A stretch of DNA of 8,110 bases from Actinomycetales bacterium (GCA_017849335.1 JAFIHP010000177.1:1-8110), one strand, 5' to 3'. Shown: positions 1 to 6,183, numbered from the stretch's first letter. Made by a program: numbers and translations. Notes: generated by a model from the sequence alone, not told the origin.

Positions 1-420
1 GACCGCCAGGGTCCGGTCGCGCGCGCCGCTCAGCGCGAGTGCGTATCGCCCCGGCACGGCGCCGAGCCCCACGCTCGACGATCCGGCCGCGAACCCGCCG
101 TCGCCGGCAGCGCGCAGGACCCGCGCACCGGCGGCGACGACGCTCGCGTCACCCGTGACGTCGTCCGGTGCGGCGACGACGTCGACGACGGCCCCCGGCT
201 CGGCGGTCGCCGCAAGAGCGGGGCTCGCGAGGACGACAGGAACGGCGACCTCGCCCGGCCGAAGGCGGGCGAGCGAGGCGGTGTCCGCGGGCACCTGGGC
301 AGACGTGGGTGTCGTGCGCAACGAGGTGAGCGCGAACAGCATCGCCGCCCCCGCGAGGAGGGCAGCCACCGTCCGGCGGTGTCGTCGGGCGGTGGCTCTC
401 ACTCGGTCGGCGGGGTGCAC
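1..420 (-). CDS. SAF-domain (CpaB/RcpC-like) protein, 3' end outside window
   Basis: This is a partial gene of 140 codons in the window that continues past base 1. The GTG start at 420 is chosen because a -10-like TAGCGT lies exactly 6 bases upstream; a second in-frame GTG at 402 is the alternative. A basic N-terminus (RRHRR at about 12-16) is followed by one hydrophobic segment at about residues 17-34, so the product is membrane-anchored or exported. Residues from about 50 read LRPGEVAVPVVL, then EPGAVVDVVAAP, then a VVAAGARVLR strand. This is the pattern of SAF domains in CpaB/RcpC pilus-assembly proteins and in short actinobacterial SAF proteins. No pilus genes are visible, so a pilus role is not supported. 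The function is unknown; the family call is by pattern only. Confidence 0.75.
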   Translation of the reverse strand, partial: MHPADRVRATARRHRRTVAALLAGAAMLFALTSLRTTPTSAQVPADTASLARLRPGEVAVPVVLASPALAATAEPGAVVDVVAAPDDVTGDASVVAAGARVLRAAGDGGFAAGSSSVGLGAVPGRYALALSGARDRTLAV

Positions 421-426
421 CCGTCG

Positions 427-432
427 ACGCTA
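427..432 (-). promoter_or_regulatory. -10 box of leaderless promoter for SAF gene
   Basis: On the minus strand TAGCGT fits the TAnnnT form of actinobacterial -10 boxes and is separated by 6 bases from the GTG at 420. The predicted transcript therefore starts at or next to the start codon. No clear -35 box and no Shine-Dalgarno sequence are seen. Confidence 0.5.
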
Positions 433-454
433 GGGCCGGTCGGCGCGACGGCCC
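433..454 (-). terminator. Hairpin after the ruc-GNAT unit, possible terminator
   Basis: On the minus strand GGGCC pairs with GGCCC. An inner GTCG/CGAC extends the helix around a CGC loop with one bulged C, giving about 9 base pairs. It begins 27 bases after the GNAT stop and ends directly before the -10 box of the next gene. There is no U-tract, which is common for actinobacterial terminators but also means the call is weak in GC-rich DNA. Confidence 0.3.
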
Positions 455-459
455 GCGAC

Positions 460-468
460 TTGTCCACA
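460..468 (+). promoter_or_regulatory. Single DnaA-box-like site
   Basis: TTGTCCACA is an exact match to the preferred DnaA box of Streptomyces and mycobacteria. It sits alone in the 61-base gap between the GNAT stop and the SAF start. A single box does not make an origin. It could be a DnaA-titration or regulatory site, or chance. Confidence 0.3.
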
Positions 469-481
469 GGCCCGCGCGAGC

Positions 482-967
482 TCAGAGCGTTCGGCCGTAG
501 CAGACCGAGATGGTCGAGGCGGCGTACGGGCCGAACAGGGGGACCCGCTCGTACCCCTCGCGTTCGTAGAACCGCTGTGCGTCGGGCTGACCGGTCCCGG
601 TCTCCAGGACCAGCCGCGTCGCCCCGGCAGCCGCGGCCTGCCGCTCGAGCTCGCGGAGCACGGCGACAGCCGCGCCCGTGCCGCGCGCGGCCGGGACGGC
701 GTACATGCGCTTGATCTCGACCACGTGGGGCCCGAGGACGCCCGGGTCGAGCGGGCGCAGACCGCCGCAGGCGACCGCGACACCGTCCTGGTCTCGGGCG
801 ACCACGAAGACGGGCACGTCCGCCGCGGTCGGTGCCACCCCCGGCTCGTGGTCGTCGCTGCCGTAACGGGCGTCGAGCTCGCGCCTTTGAGCGGCGCGGA
901 GCGCAGCGGCATCCGGGTCGTCCCAGTCGACGAGGTCGACGGTGACGTCCGATCGACCGGAGTTCAC
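482..967 (-). CDS. GNAT family N-acetyltransferase
   Basis: This is a 161-residue acetyl-CoA-dependent acetyltransferase with unknown substrate. The GTG start at 967 is preceded by GGGGGA with a 5-base spacer. Visible GNAT features in order are: beta-strand VPVFVVAR at 51-58; GGLRPL at 68-73; the core strand VEIKRMYAVP at 83-92; the acetyl-CoA pyrophosphate loop RGTGAA at 95-100; strand LVLETG at 119-124; and QRFYEREGYERV at 131-142 with the usual Tyr-containing helix, followed by FGPY and a C-terminal strand. Length is normal for a single GNAT domain. It starts 19 bases after the upstream zinc-ribbon gene and has no promoter of its own, so it is probably co-transcribed and shares the CIRCE control. 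Small-molecule or protein acetylation cannot be told apart from sequence. Confidence 0.9.
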   Translation of the reverse strand: MNSGRSDVTVDLVDWDDPDAAALRAAQRRELDARYGSDDHEPGVAPTAADVPVFVVARDQDGVAVACGGLRPLDPGVLGPHVVEIKRMYAVPAARGTGAAVAVLRELERQAAAAGATRLVLETGTGQPDAQRFYEREGYERVPLFGPYAASTISVCYGRTL

Positions 968-972
968 CGGCG

Positions 973-978
973 TCCCCC
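973..978 (-). promoter_or_regulatory. Ribosome binding site fixing the GNAT start
   Basis: GGGGGA on the minus strand lies 5 bases before the GTG at 967. This supports that start and the 161-residue product over much longer readings of the same frame, which run into the antisense of other genes. Confidence 0.6.
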
Positions 979-986
979 GGTGCCGG

Positions 987-1352
987 TCAGGAGGCAGACG
1001 GCGCCGGCGCCTTGCTGGCCGTCGTGGAGGAGCCCGACGAGCCGCTGGTTCCGGCAGAGCCGCTGGCTCCGGAGGACGAGGAGCTCGACGACCCGGAGTC
1101 GGAGGAGGTCGCAGTGCTCGAGGACCCGGAGGAGTCGCCGCCGGACTTCGTGGCCGACGTGCTCGACTTCGCGTCCCGGGAGTCGGTGCGGTAGAAGCCC
1201 GAGCCCTTGAAGTGGATCCCGACGCCGCTGAACAGCTTGCGGACTCCGGGAGCGCCGCAGACCGGACACTCCGTGAGCGTCGGGTCCGACATCTTCTGCT
1301 GGACCTCGTGCGTGGCGTCGCACGACGCGCACGCGTACTCGTACGTGGGCAC
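987..1352 (-). CDS. ruc: FmdB-type zinc-ribbon protein, Ruc-like redox chaperone
   Basis: This is a 121-residue protein with an N-terminal zinc ribbon: Cys8-x2-Cys11 and Cys29-x2-Cys32, within PTYEYAC and CPVC. A conserved GVGIHFKGSGFYRTD segment follows at about 43-57. From residue about 62 the protein is Ser/Gly/Ala/Thr low complexity and predicted disordered. The architecture and the neighbouring cyclo-ligase and galU genes match M. tuberculosis Rv0991c (Ruc), described as a zinc-dependent, oxidation-activated holdase chaperone controlled by HrcA. The chaperone role here is inferred from that homology. The GTG start is fixed by a strong AGGAGG 4 bases upstream. A CIRCE operator directly precedes and overlaps the ribosome binding site, which supports heat-shock control. 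It is probably the first gene of a unit with the GNAT. Confidence 0.88.
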   Translation of the reverse strand: MPTYEYACASCDATHEVQQKMSDPTLTECPVCGAPGVRKLFSGVGIHFKGSGFYRTDSRDAKSSTSATKSGGDSSGSSSTATSSDSGSSSSSSSGASGSAGTSGSSGSSTTASKAPAPSAS

Positions 1353-1356
1353 GCAG

Positions 1357-1362
1357 CCTCCT
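1357..1362 (-). promoter_or_regulatory. Strong Shine-Dalgarno of ruc, overlapping CIRCE
   Basis: AGGAGG on the minus strand is 4 bases from the GTG at 1352 and is the best ribosome binding site in the window. It overlaps the last two bases of the CIRCE inverted repeat, which explains one of the two departures from the CIRCE consensus. Confidence 0.8.
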
Positions 1363-1387
1363 GGCACTCGTCGGTGGAGAGTGCTAA
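1361..1387 (-). promoter_or_regulatory. CIRCE element, HrcA operator
   Basis: On the plus strand the site reads CTGGCACTC, nine bases, then GAGTGCTAA. The CIRCE consensus is TTAGCACTC-N9-GAGTGCTAA, so 16 of 18 positions match and the spacer is exactly 9. HrcA binds CIRCE and represses chaperone genes until heat shock. The site lies between the probable promoter and the ribosome binding site of the zinc-ribbon gene. It could act both at the DNA and as a hairpin in the mRNA leader. It is about 70 bases upstream of the -10 box of the divergent acylase gene, so direct control of that gene is less likely. Confidence 0.85.
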
Positions 1388-1416
1388 GTGTGCCCTGTCG
1401 CCCCCGGGGCTGGCAA
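1387..1416 (-). promoter_or_regulatory. Tentative promoter of ruc
   Basis: On the minus strand TTGCCA (1411-1416) is followed after 18 bases by CACACT (1387-1392). The -35 is close to consensus and the -10 matches only at half its positions. The position fits repression by HrcA, since the -10 abuts the CIRCE element. Other -10 placements are possible. Confidence 0.35.
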
Positions 1417-1457
1417 ACCGCCCCGGCGATCTCGGCCCCAAGGCCCGGCGCCGCTTG

Positions 1458-1463
1458 TACGGT
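1458..1463 (+). promoter_or_regulatory. -10 box of leaderless promoter for the acylase gene
   Basis: TACGGT stands 6 bases before the GTG at 1470, the same layout as at four other genes here. It supports this GTG as the true start. No Shine-Dalgarno or clear -35 is seen. Confidence 0.5.
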
Positions 1464-1469
1464 GCGCCC

Positions 1470-4058
1470 GTGCGGACGTTCTGGCGGGTTGCCGGTGTGC
1501 TGGGCCTGGTGCTGCTCCTCGCCCTCGGCGGGCTGATCGCGTTCGGCGTGCACAGCGTCCGCGCGTCGTTCCCGCAGACGTCCGGCGAGATCGCCCTCCC
1601 GGGGTTGCGGGCGCCGGTCTCCGTGGTCCGCAACGACCTCGGCGTGCCCGACATCTACGCGAGCTCGCTGGCCGACCTGTTCTACGCCGAGGGCTACACC
1701 CACGCGCAGGACCGGTTCTGGGAGATGGACGTCCGTCGGCACATCACGGCCGGCCGGCTGTCGGAGATGTTCGGCAAGAGCCAGGTCGAGACCGACTCGT
1801 TCCTGCGCACCCTCGGCTGGCGACGGATCGCGGAACGGGAGGTCGGCCTGCTGTCCGACCGCTCGCGCGCGATTCTCGACGCCTACTCGGCGGGGGTGAA
1901 CGCCTACCTGGCCGACCACGCCGGCGCTCAGCTGAGCCTGGAGTACGCCGTCCTCGGCCTGCAGAACCCGGACTACCGGCCCGAGCCGTGGACGCCGGCG
2001 GACTCGGTCGCGTGGGTGAAGGCGCTCGCGTGGGAGCTGCGCAGCAACATGGACGACGAGGTCTACCGGGCGATCATGTCGGCGTCGGCCGGGGTCGACC
2101 GGACCGAGGAGCTCTTCCCGCCGTACCCGTTCGCGACCCACCGGCCGATCGTCGAGGGGGGTGCCGTGGTGGACGGCGCCTTCGACCAGGACGCGACGGC
2201 CGCGGGAGGCGGGGGCGGCGCGAACGTGCTCGCGGACGCTCGGGGCGCGCTGCTGGCGACGCACCGCGTCGCCGCCCTGCTCGACCCGTGGCTGGGGACG
2301 TCGGGGGAGGGCATCGGCTCGAACTCGTGGGTCGTCGCCGGTGACAAGACGACGACGGGGAAGCCGATCCTCGCGAACGACCCGCACCTCGCTCCGGCGA
2401 TGCCGAGCCTGTGGTACCAGGCCGGACTGCACTGCATCACCGTCACCGCGGACTGCGACTACGACGTCTCGGGCTGGACGATGTCCGGCATGCCCGGAGT
2501 CTTCATCGGGCACAACGCCCGCGTGGCGTGGGGATTCACGAACCTCGGGCCCGACGTCACGGACCTCGTCCTCCAGAAGGTCGACGGCGACGCCTACCTC
2601 GTCGACGGCGAGCAGGTGCCGATGACGACACGGCAGGAGGTCATCCGGGTCGCCGGAGGCGAGCCGGTGACGATCACCGTCCGCGAGACCGCGGACGGTC
2701 CGCTGATCTCCGACGTGGCCGGGATCGACACATACACGGCGATCGGGGCGGACGCGCCGGTCCCGGCCCCCGGGTCGGTGGCGACCCGGGAGGCCCCGCC
2801 TGATCGCGGGTCCGGCTACGCGGTCGCGCTGAGGTGGACCGCGCTGCAGCCGTCGCGCACGTTCGACGCGTTCGACCTCCTCGACACCGCCGGAGACTTC
2901 ACGGACTTCCGGGCGGCCGCGGCACAGCTGAACGCGCCGGCGCAGAACCTGATCTACGCCGACGTCGACGGCAACATCGGCTACCAGGCGCCCGGCCAGA
3001 TCCCGATCCGCGAGGGCTACGACGGGAAGTGGCCGATCCCCGGGTGGGACTCGCGCTACCGCTGGACGGGGTACATCCCGTTCGACGCGCTTCCGAGCGT
3101 CTACAACCCCAAGGAGGGCTGGATCGTCACGGCGAACCAGGCCGTCATCGGTCCGACGTACCCGTACTTCATCACCGACGACTGGTCGTACGGCGCTCGC
3201 AGCCAGCGGATCGTCGACCTGGTCGAGCAGGCGACCGCCGGCGGCGGCCTGCTCGACGTCCCGGCGATGCAGCGCATCCAGATGGACACCGTGAACGAGC
3301 TGGCGACGTTCCTCGCGCCGAAGCTGGCGGCGCTGCCGACGACGCCGACCACCGAGGCCGCGGTCGCGCTGCTGCGGGGCTGGGACGGGAGCCAGCCGGC
3401 CGACTCTGCGCCGGCCGCCTACTTCAACGCCGTGTGGCGGCAGCTCGTGGCGCGGATGTTCGACGGGGAGTCCGGGACGGATCTCATCTCCGCCGACGGC
3501 GGCGACCGGTTCTGGCAGGTCGTCTACCGGATCTGGGACTCGCCGCGCGACTTCTGGTGGGACGACAAGACGGTCGACGGGGTGCAGACCCGCGACGAGA
3601 CACTGCAGGCGGCCATGGCGGCGGCCGCGACCGAGCTGCAGCAGACGCTCGGCGACGACCCGTCCGCGTGGCAGTGGGGCCAGCTGCACACCCTGCTGCT
3701 GCGCAACCAGACGCTGGGCGACAGCGGGATCGCCCCGATCGAGGCGCTGTTCAACCGCGGCCCCATCCAGACGGCGGGCGGGTCGTCCATCGTGGACGCG
3801 ACGGGCTGGACGCCGTCGGACGGCTACGAGGTCGACTGGGTGCCGAGCATGCGGCAGGTCGTCGACCTGGCGAACCTGGACGCGTCGACCTGGGTGAACC
3901 TCACCGGCGCGAGCGGCCACGCGTTCGACCCGCACTACGACGACCAGGTCGAGGCGTGGCGCACCGGTACGCAGTACCCCTGGGCGTACACGCCGGACGC
4001 GGTGCGGTCCGCCGCCGTCGACACCCTGGCGCTCGTCCCGACCCCGAGCAGGGGCTAG
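1470..4058 (+). CDS. Penicillin acylase family Ntn hydrolase, membrane-anchored precursor
   Basis: This 862-residue protein has family-typical length. A signal anchor at about residues 7-27 sends it across the membrane. The alpha part has the family block RNDLGVPDIYA and the AEGYTHAQDRFWEMD region at about 54-90. The self-cleavage site is Gly283-Ser284 in GIGSNSW; Ser284 would become the N-terminal nucleophile of a roughly 579-residue beta chain. NDPHL, the HNARVAWGFTN block ending at Asn358, and an ADVDGNIGYQ segment follow. TAN-Q with Asn556 is the likely oxyanion-hole Asn. The C-terminal SGHAFDPHYDDQ block is also typical. Only two cysteines occur, Cys322 and Cys329, close enough for a disulfide. 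The family cleaves amide bonds of beta-lactams, acyl-homoserine lactones or lipopeptides, so the substrate is unknown. Reading upstream to 942 in this frame is antisense of ruc and is rejected as coding. Confidence 0.93.
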   Translation: MRTFWRVAGVLGLVLLLALGGLIAFGVHSVRASFPQTSGEIALPGLRAPVSVVRNDLGVPDIYASSLADLFYAEGYTHAQDRFWEMDVRRHITAGRLSEMFGKSQVETDSFLRTLGWRRIAEREVGLLSDRSRAILDAYSAGVNAYLADHAGAQLSLEYAVLGLQNPDYRPEPWTPADSVAWVKALAWELRSNMDDEVYRAIMSASAGVDRTEELFPPYPFATHRPIVEGGAVVDGAFDQDATAAGGGGGANVLADARGALLATHRVAALLDPWLGTSGEGIGSNSWVVAGDKTTTGKPILANDPHLAPAMPSLWYQAGLHCITVTADCDYDVSGWTMSGMPGVFIGHNARVAWGFTNLGPDVTDLVLQKVDGDAYLVDGEQVPMTTRQEVIRVAGGEPVTITVRETADGPLISDVAGIDTYTAIGADAPVPAPGSVATREAPPDRGSGYAVALRWTALQPSRTFDAFDLLDTAGDFTDFRAAAAQLNAPAQNLIYADVDGNIGYQAPGQIPIREGYDGKWPIPGWDSRYRWTGYIPFDALPSVYNPKEGWIVTANQAVIGPTYPYFITDDWSYGARSQRIVDLVEQATAGGGLLDVPAMQRIQMDTVNELATFLAPKLAALPTTPTTEAAVALLRGWDGSQPADSAPAAYFNAVWRQLVARMFDGESGTDLISADGGDRFWQVVYRIWDSPRDFWWDDKTVDGVQTRDETLQAAMAAAATELQQTLGDDPSAWQWGQLHTLLLRNQTLGDSGIAPIEALFNRGPIQTAGGSSIVDATGWTPSDGYEVDWVPSMRQVVDLANLDASTWVNLTGASGHAFDPHYDDQVEAWRTGTQYPWAYTPDAVRSAAVDTLALVPTPSRG

Positions 4059-4061
4059 CGG

Positions 4062-4661
4062 TCAGCCGAGGCGCACCAGGCCGGACGGCGTCAGCACGCC
4101 GTCGACCGTGATGTCGTGCGGCTCGTACGGGACCTCGTCGAGCACCTCGTCGTCGTACACCACGGCCACGCGCAGCGGGCCGCCCGCCGCGTGCGCCGGC
4201 ACGGTCGCCAAGGTCCGGTCGTAGTAGCCGCCCCCTTGACCCAGGCGGTGGCCCGTGCGGTCGACGGCCAGGGCCGGCACCAGGATCGCCGCCACCCCGG
4301 CGAGCCCCCGCGGGTCGGCATCGCCGACCGGCTCGGCGATGCCGAACCGCCCTCGTCGAAGCTCGACCCCCGGGTGCCAGGCGACCCACTCCAGCGCGTC
4401 GCCGACGACACGGGGGACGAGGACGCGCAGCCCCGCGTCGTGGAGGGCGGCGATCAGCGCCTTCGTCGGCGGCTCGGTGGGCAGGGCGAGGTGGGCGGCG
4501 ACGCACGGCGCGGCTCCGGGCGGCAGCAGGGTCCCCGCGGCTCGCGCGATCGCCGTCGACGCGCGTTCGCGGTCGAGGCTGCTGCGCTCCGACCGTCGCG
4601 CACGCACCCAGGCACGCAGCGCGGCCTTGCTCGGGCCGGCTGCGGTCTCCACGAGGATCAT
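4062..4661 (-). CDS. 5-formyltetrahydrofolate cyclo-ligase
   Basis: This 199-residue enzyme converts 5-formyltetrahydrofolate and ATP to 5,10-methenyltetrahydrofolate, ADP and phosphate in the cytoplasm, returning stored folate to one-carbon metabolism. The family signature GQGGGYYDRTL at 141-151, preceded by GHRL, is clear. An N-terminal basic segment with KAALRAWVRARR and a central PTEPPTKALIAAL segment fit the nucleotide-binding fold. The usual second residue of the signature, often Tyr in GYGGGYYDR, is Gln here. The ATG at 4661 has AGGGGA 9 bases upstream. The gene converges on the acylase gene with 3 bases between stops and diverges from galU across 26 bases. In M. tuberculosis the counterpart is Rv0992c, also between ruc and galU. 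Confidence 0.94.
   Translation of the reverse strand: MILVETAAGPSKAALRAWVRARRSERSSLDRERASTAIARAAGTLLPPGAAPCVAAHLALPTEPPTKALIAALHDAGLRVLVPRVVGDALEWVAWHPGVELRRGRFGIAEPVGDADPRGLAGVAAILVPALAVDRTGHRLGQGGGYYDRTLATVPAHAAGGPLRVAVVYDDEVLDEVPYEPHDITVDGVLTPSGLVRLG
4084..4103 (+). terminator. Hairpin after the acylase gene, possible terminator
   Basis: GACGGCG pairs perfectly with CGCCGTC over 7 base pairs around a 6-base loop, starting 26 bases after the acylase stop. It has no U-tract. It lies inside the last codons of the opposing cyclo-ligase gene, so it may be coding coincidence. Confidence 0.28.
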
Positions 4662-4672
4662 CGTGCCCGATC

Positions 4673-4680
4673 CCCTAGGG
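4673..4680. promoter_or_regulatory. Palindrome CCCTAGGG in the divergent promoter gap
   Basis: A perfect 8-base palindrome sits in the 26 bases between the cyclo-ligase and galU starts. Read on the plus strand its second half is the galU -10 TAGGGT. Read on the minus strand it supplies the AGGGGA ribosome binding site of the cyclo-ligase. One short element may therefore serve both genes. Confidence 0.4.
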
Positions 4681-4681
4681 T
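4676..4681 (+). promoter_or_regulatory. -10 box of leaderless promoter for galU
   Basis: TAGGGT is 6 bases before the ATG at 4688. The gap to the divergent gene is too short for a long leader, so the galU mRNA should start at or near its ATG. No TTGACA-like -35 is found at the expected place, which falls within the start of the cyclo-ligase gene. Confidence 0.5.
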
Positions 4682-4687
4682 CGGCCC

Positions 4688-5584
4688 ATGGATGGACGCC
4701 CCGTGCGCAAGGCCGTGATCCCTGCTGCCGGCCTCGGCACGCGCTTCCTGCCGGCGACGAAGGCGACGCCCAAGGAGATGCTGCCGGTCGTCGACAAGCC
4801 GGCCATCCAGTACGTCGTCGAGGAGGCGGTCGCCGCCGGGCTCGACGACGTCCTGTTCATCACCGGGCGCAGCAAGCGGCCCCTCGAGGACCACTTCCAC
4901 CGCAACCTGGAGCTCGAGCAGGTCCTCCACGAGAAGGGCGACACGGCTCGCCTGGACGCCGTGACCGAGTCGACTGACCTCGCCCGGATCCACTACGTCC
5001 GCCAGGGCGACCCGCTGGGCCTGGGCCACGCCGTCCTCGTGGCCGAGAGCCATGTCGGGGACGAGCCGTTCGCGGTCCTGCTCGGCGACGACCTGATCGA
5101 CCCCCGCAACCCCGTCCTGCCGGCGATGGCCGACGTGCGGGCACGGTTCGGCGGTTCGGTCCTGTGCCTCATGCAGGTGCCGCGCGAGTCGATCTCGCTC
5201 TACGGCTGCCCGGCGGTCGAGCTCACCGACGACCCGACGGTGGTCACCGTCACTGACCTGGTCGAGAAGCCGGACGCCGACGTGGCGCCGAGCGACTACG
5301 CCGTGATCGGCCGCTACCTGCTGGACCCGGCCGTCTTCGACGTCCTTCGGGCGACTCCGCCTGGTCGAGGCGGGGAGATCCAGCTCACCGACGCGCTGCG
5401 CGTGCTGGCGACCATGCCGGCCGGTCAGGGCGGCGGCGTGCACGGCCTGGTGTTTGACGGACTGCGGTACGACACCGGCGATCGCCTGTCGTACCTCCAG
5501 GCGAGCGTGATGTTGGCGTGCGAGCGGGAGGACCTCGGCCCGGCGTTCCGTACCTGGCTCGCCGAGTTCGTCGCCCGGTCGTGA
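4688..5584 (+). CDS. galU: UTP-glucose-1-phosphate uridylyltransferase
   Basis: This 298-residue enzyme makes UDP-glucose from UTP and glucose-1-phosphate for cell-envelope glycans, glycolipids and trehalose. The nucleotide-binding signature runs from AAGLGTRFLP to TPKEMLPVVDKP at residues 13-38. The metal and sugar-nucleotide motif LLGDD has Asp134 and Asp135. LVEKP at 191-195 holds the conserved Lys194. GGEIQLTDAL and YDTGDRLSYLQA complete the GalU pattern. Length is typical. The ATG at 4688 is preceded only by a -10 box, consistent with leaderless translation. Its stop overlaps the next start as GTGA, so it is translationally coupled to the RimJ-type gene. In the common actinobacterial order a gephyrin-like glp gene would stand between these two. 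Confidence 0.97.
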   Translation: MDGRPVRKAVIPAAGLGTRFLPATKATPKEMLPVVDKPAIQYVVEEAVAAGLDDVLFITGRSKRPLEDHFHRNLELEQVLHEKGDTARLDAVTESTDLARIHYVRQGDPLGLGHAVLVAESHVGDEPFAVLLGDDLIDPRNPVLPAMADVRARFGGSVLCLMQVPRESISLYGCPAVELTDDPTVVTVTDLVEKPDADVAPSDYAVIGRYLLDPAVFDVLRATPPGRGGEIQLTDALRVLATMPAGQGGGVHGLVFDGLRYDTGDRLSYLQASVMLACEREDLGPAFRTWLAEFVARS

Positions 5585-6183
5585 CAGCGAGCCCCTGGCC
5601 CGCCACCCTCGCCCACGGCGAGGTCACGCTCCGGCCGCTGCGCCAGCTGGACGGGCGCGCCTGGCGCGAGGTCCGCGCGCGCAACGCCGACTGGCTGCGC
5701 CCGTGGGAGGCGACGCTGCCACCCGAGGCCGAGTCGACCGAGGACATCCCGACGTTCGCGATGATGGTCCGGCGGCTGCGCCGGGAGGCGCGGCAGGGAC
5801 GCACCCTCCCCTTCGCGATCGTGTACGAGGGCCGGCTCGTGGGGCAGCTCACGCTCGGGGGCATCGCCTGGGGATCCCTGCGCGCCGGCTATATCGGCTA
5901 CTGGATCGACCGGGAGGTCGCCGGGCGCGGCATCATGCCGACCGCGGTCGCGCTGGCGCTGGACCACGCCTTCGACGTGATGGGCCTGCACCGGATCGAG
6001 ATCAACATCCGGCCCGAGAACGCCGCCTCGCTGCGGGTCGTCGAGAAGCTCGGGCTGCGACGCGAGGGCGAACGTCGGGAGTACCTCCACATCGACGGGG
6101 CCTGGCGTGACCACGTCGTCTACGCGGTCTACCGCGACGAGTTTGCCGGCGGGGTGCTCGCCGCCTACCTGTCGCGGAGCTAG
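5581..6183 (+). CDS. rimJ: RimJ/RimL-type GNAT protein N-acetyltransferase
   Basis: This 200-residue protein belongs to the family that acetylates N-terminal amino groups of ribosomal and other proteins. It has the RimJ/RimL order: HGEVTLRPLRQLD near residues 12-24; LRPWEATLP near 39-47; a GYIGYWIDREVAGRGIMP block whose AGRG at 114-117 is the acetyl-CoA loop; ALDHAFDVMGLHRIEINIRPENAASLRVVEKLGL; then EYLHIDGAWRDHVVYA. The GTG start overlaps the galU stop by 4 bases (GTGA), indicating coupling; a longer reading from 5518 would overlap galU by 67 bases and is rejected. The substrate is not shown by sequence. In M. tuberculosis the neighbour Rv0995 (rimJ) occupies the same place before glpR, which supports the name. 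Confidence 0.92.
   Translation: MTASPWPATLAHGEVTLRPLRQLDGRAWREVRARNADWLRPWEATLPPEAESTEDIPTFAMMVRRLRREARQGRTLPFAIVYEGRLVGQLTLGGIAWGSLRAGYIGYWIDREVAGRGIMPTAVALALDHAFDVMGLHRIEINIRPENAASLRVVEKLGLRREGERREYLHIDGAWRDHVVYAVYRDEFAGGVLAAYLSRS

Noticed and set aside
942..1469. N-terminal extension of the acylase frame
   Set aside because: It is antisense to ruc, has an Arg/Gly-rich nonsense composition, and would bury the signal anchor that begins at 1470.
1353..3935. Very long open frame on the minus strand, antisense to the acylase, running into the zinc-ribbon gene
   Set aside because: It is an artefact of GC-rich codon use: Arg, Val and Asp dominated with no domain. Only its end from 1352 to 987 has a ribosome binding site, zinc-ribbon cysteines and a known family.
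4042..4054. CCCC/GGGG stem at the end of the acylase gene
   Set aside because: It is only four base pairs, lies inside the coding region, and has no U-tract.
2834..4111. 425-residue plus-strand frame overlapping the acylase
   Set aside because: It is a frame shadow rich in Arg, Gly and Ala with no recognisable domain, and the acylase frame here carries conserved family motifs.
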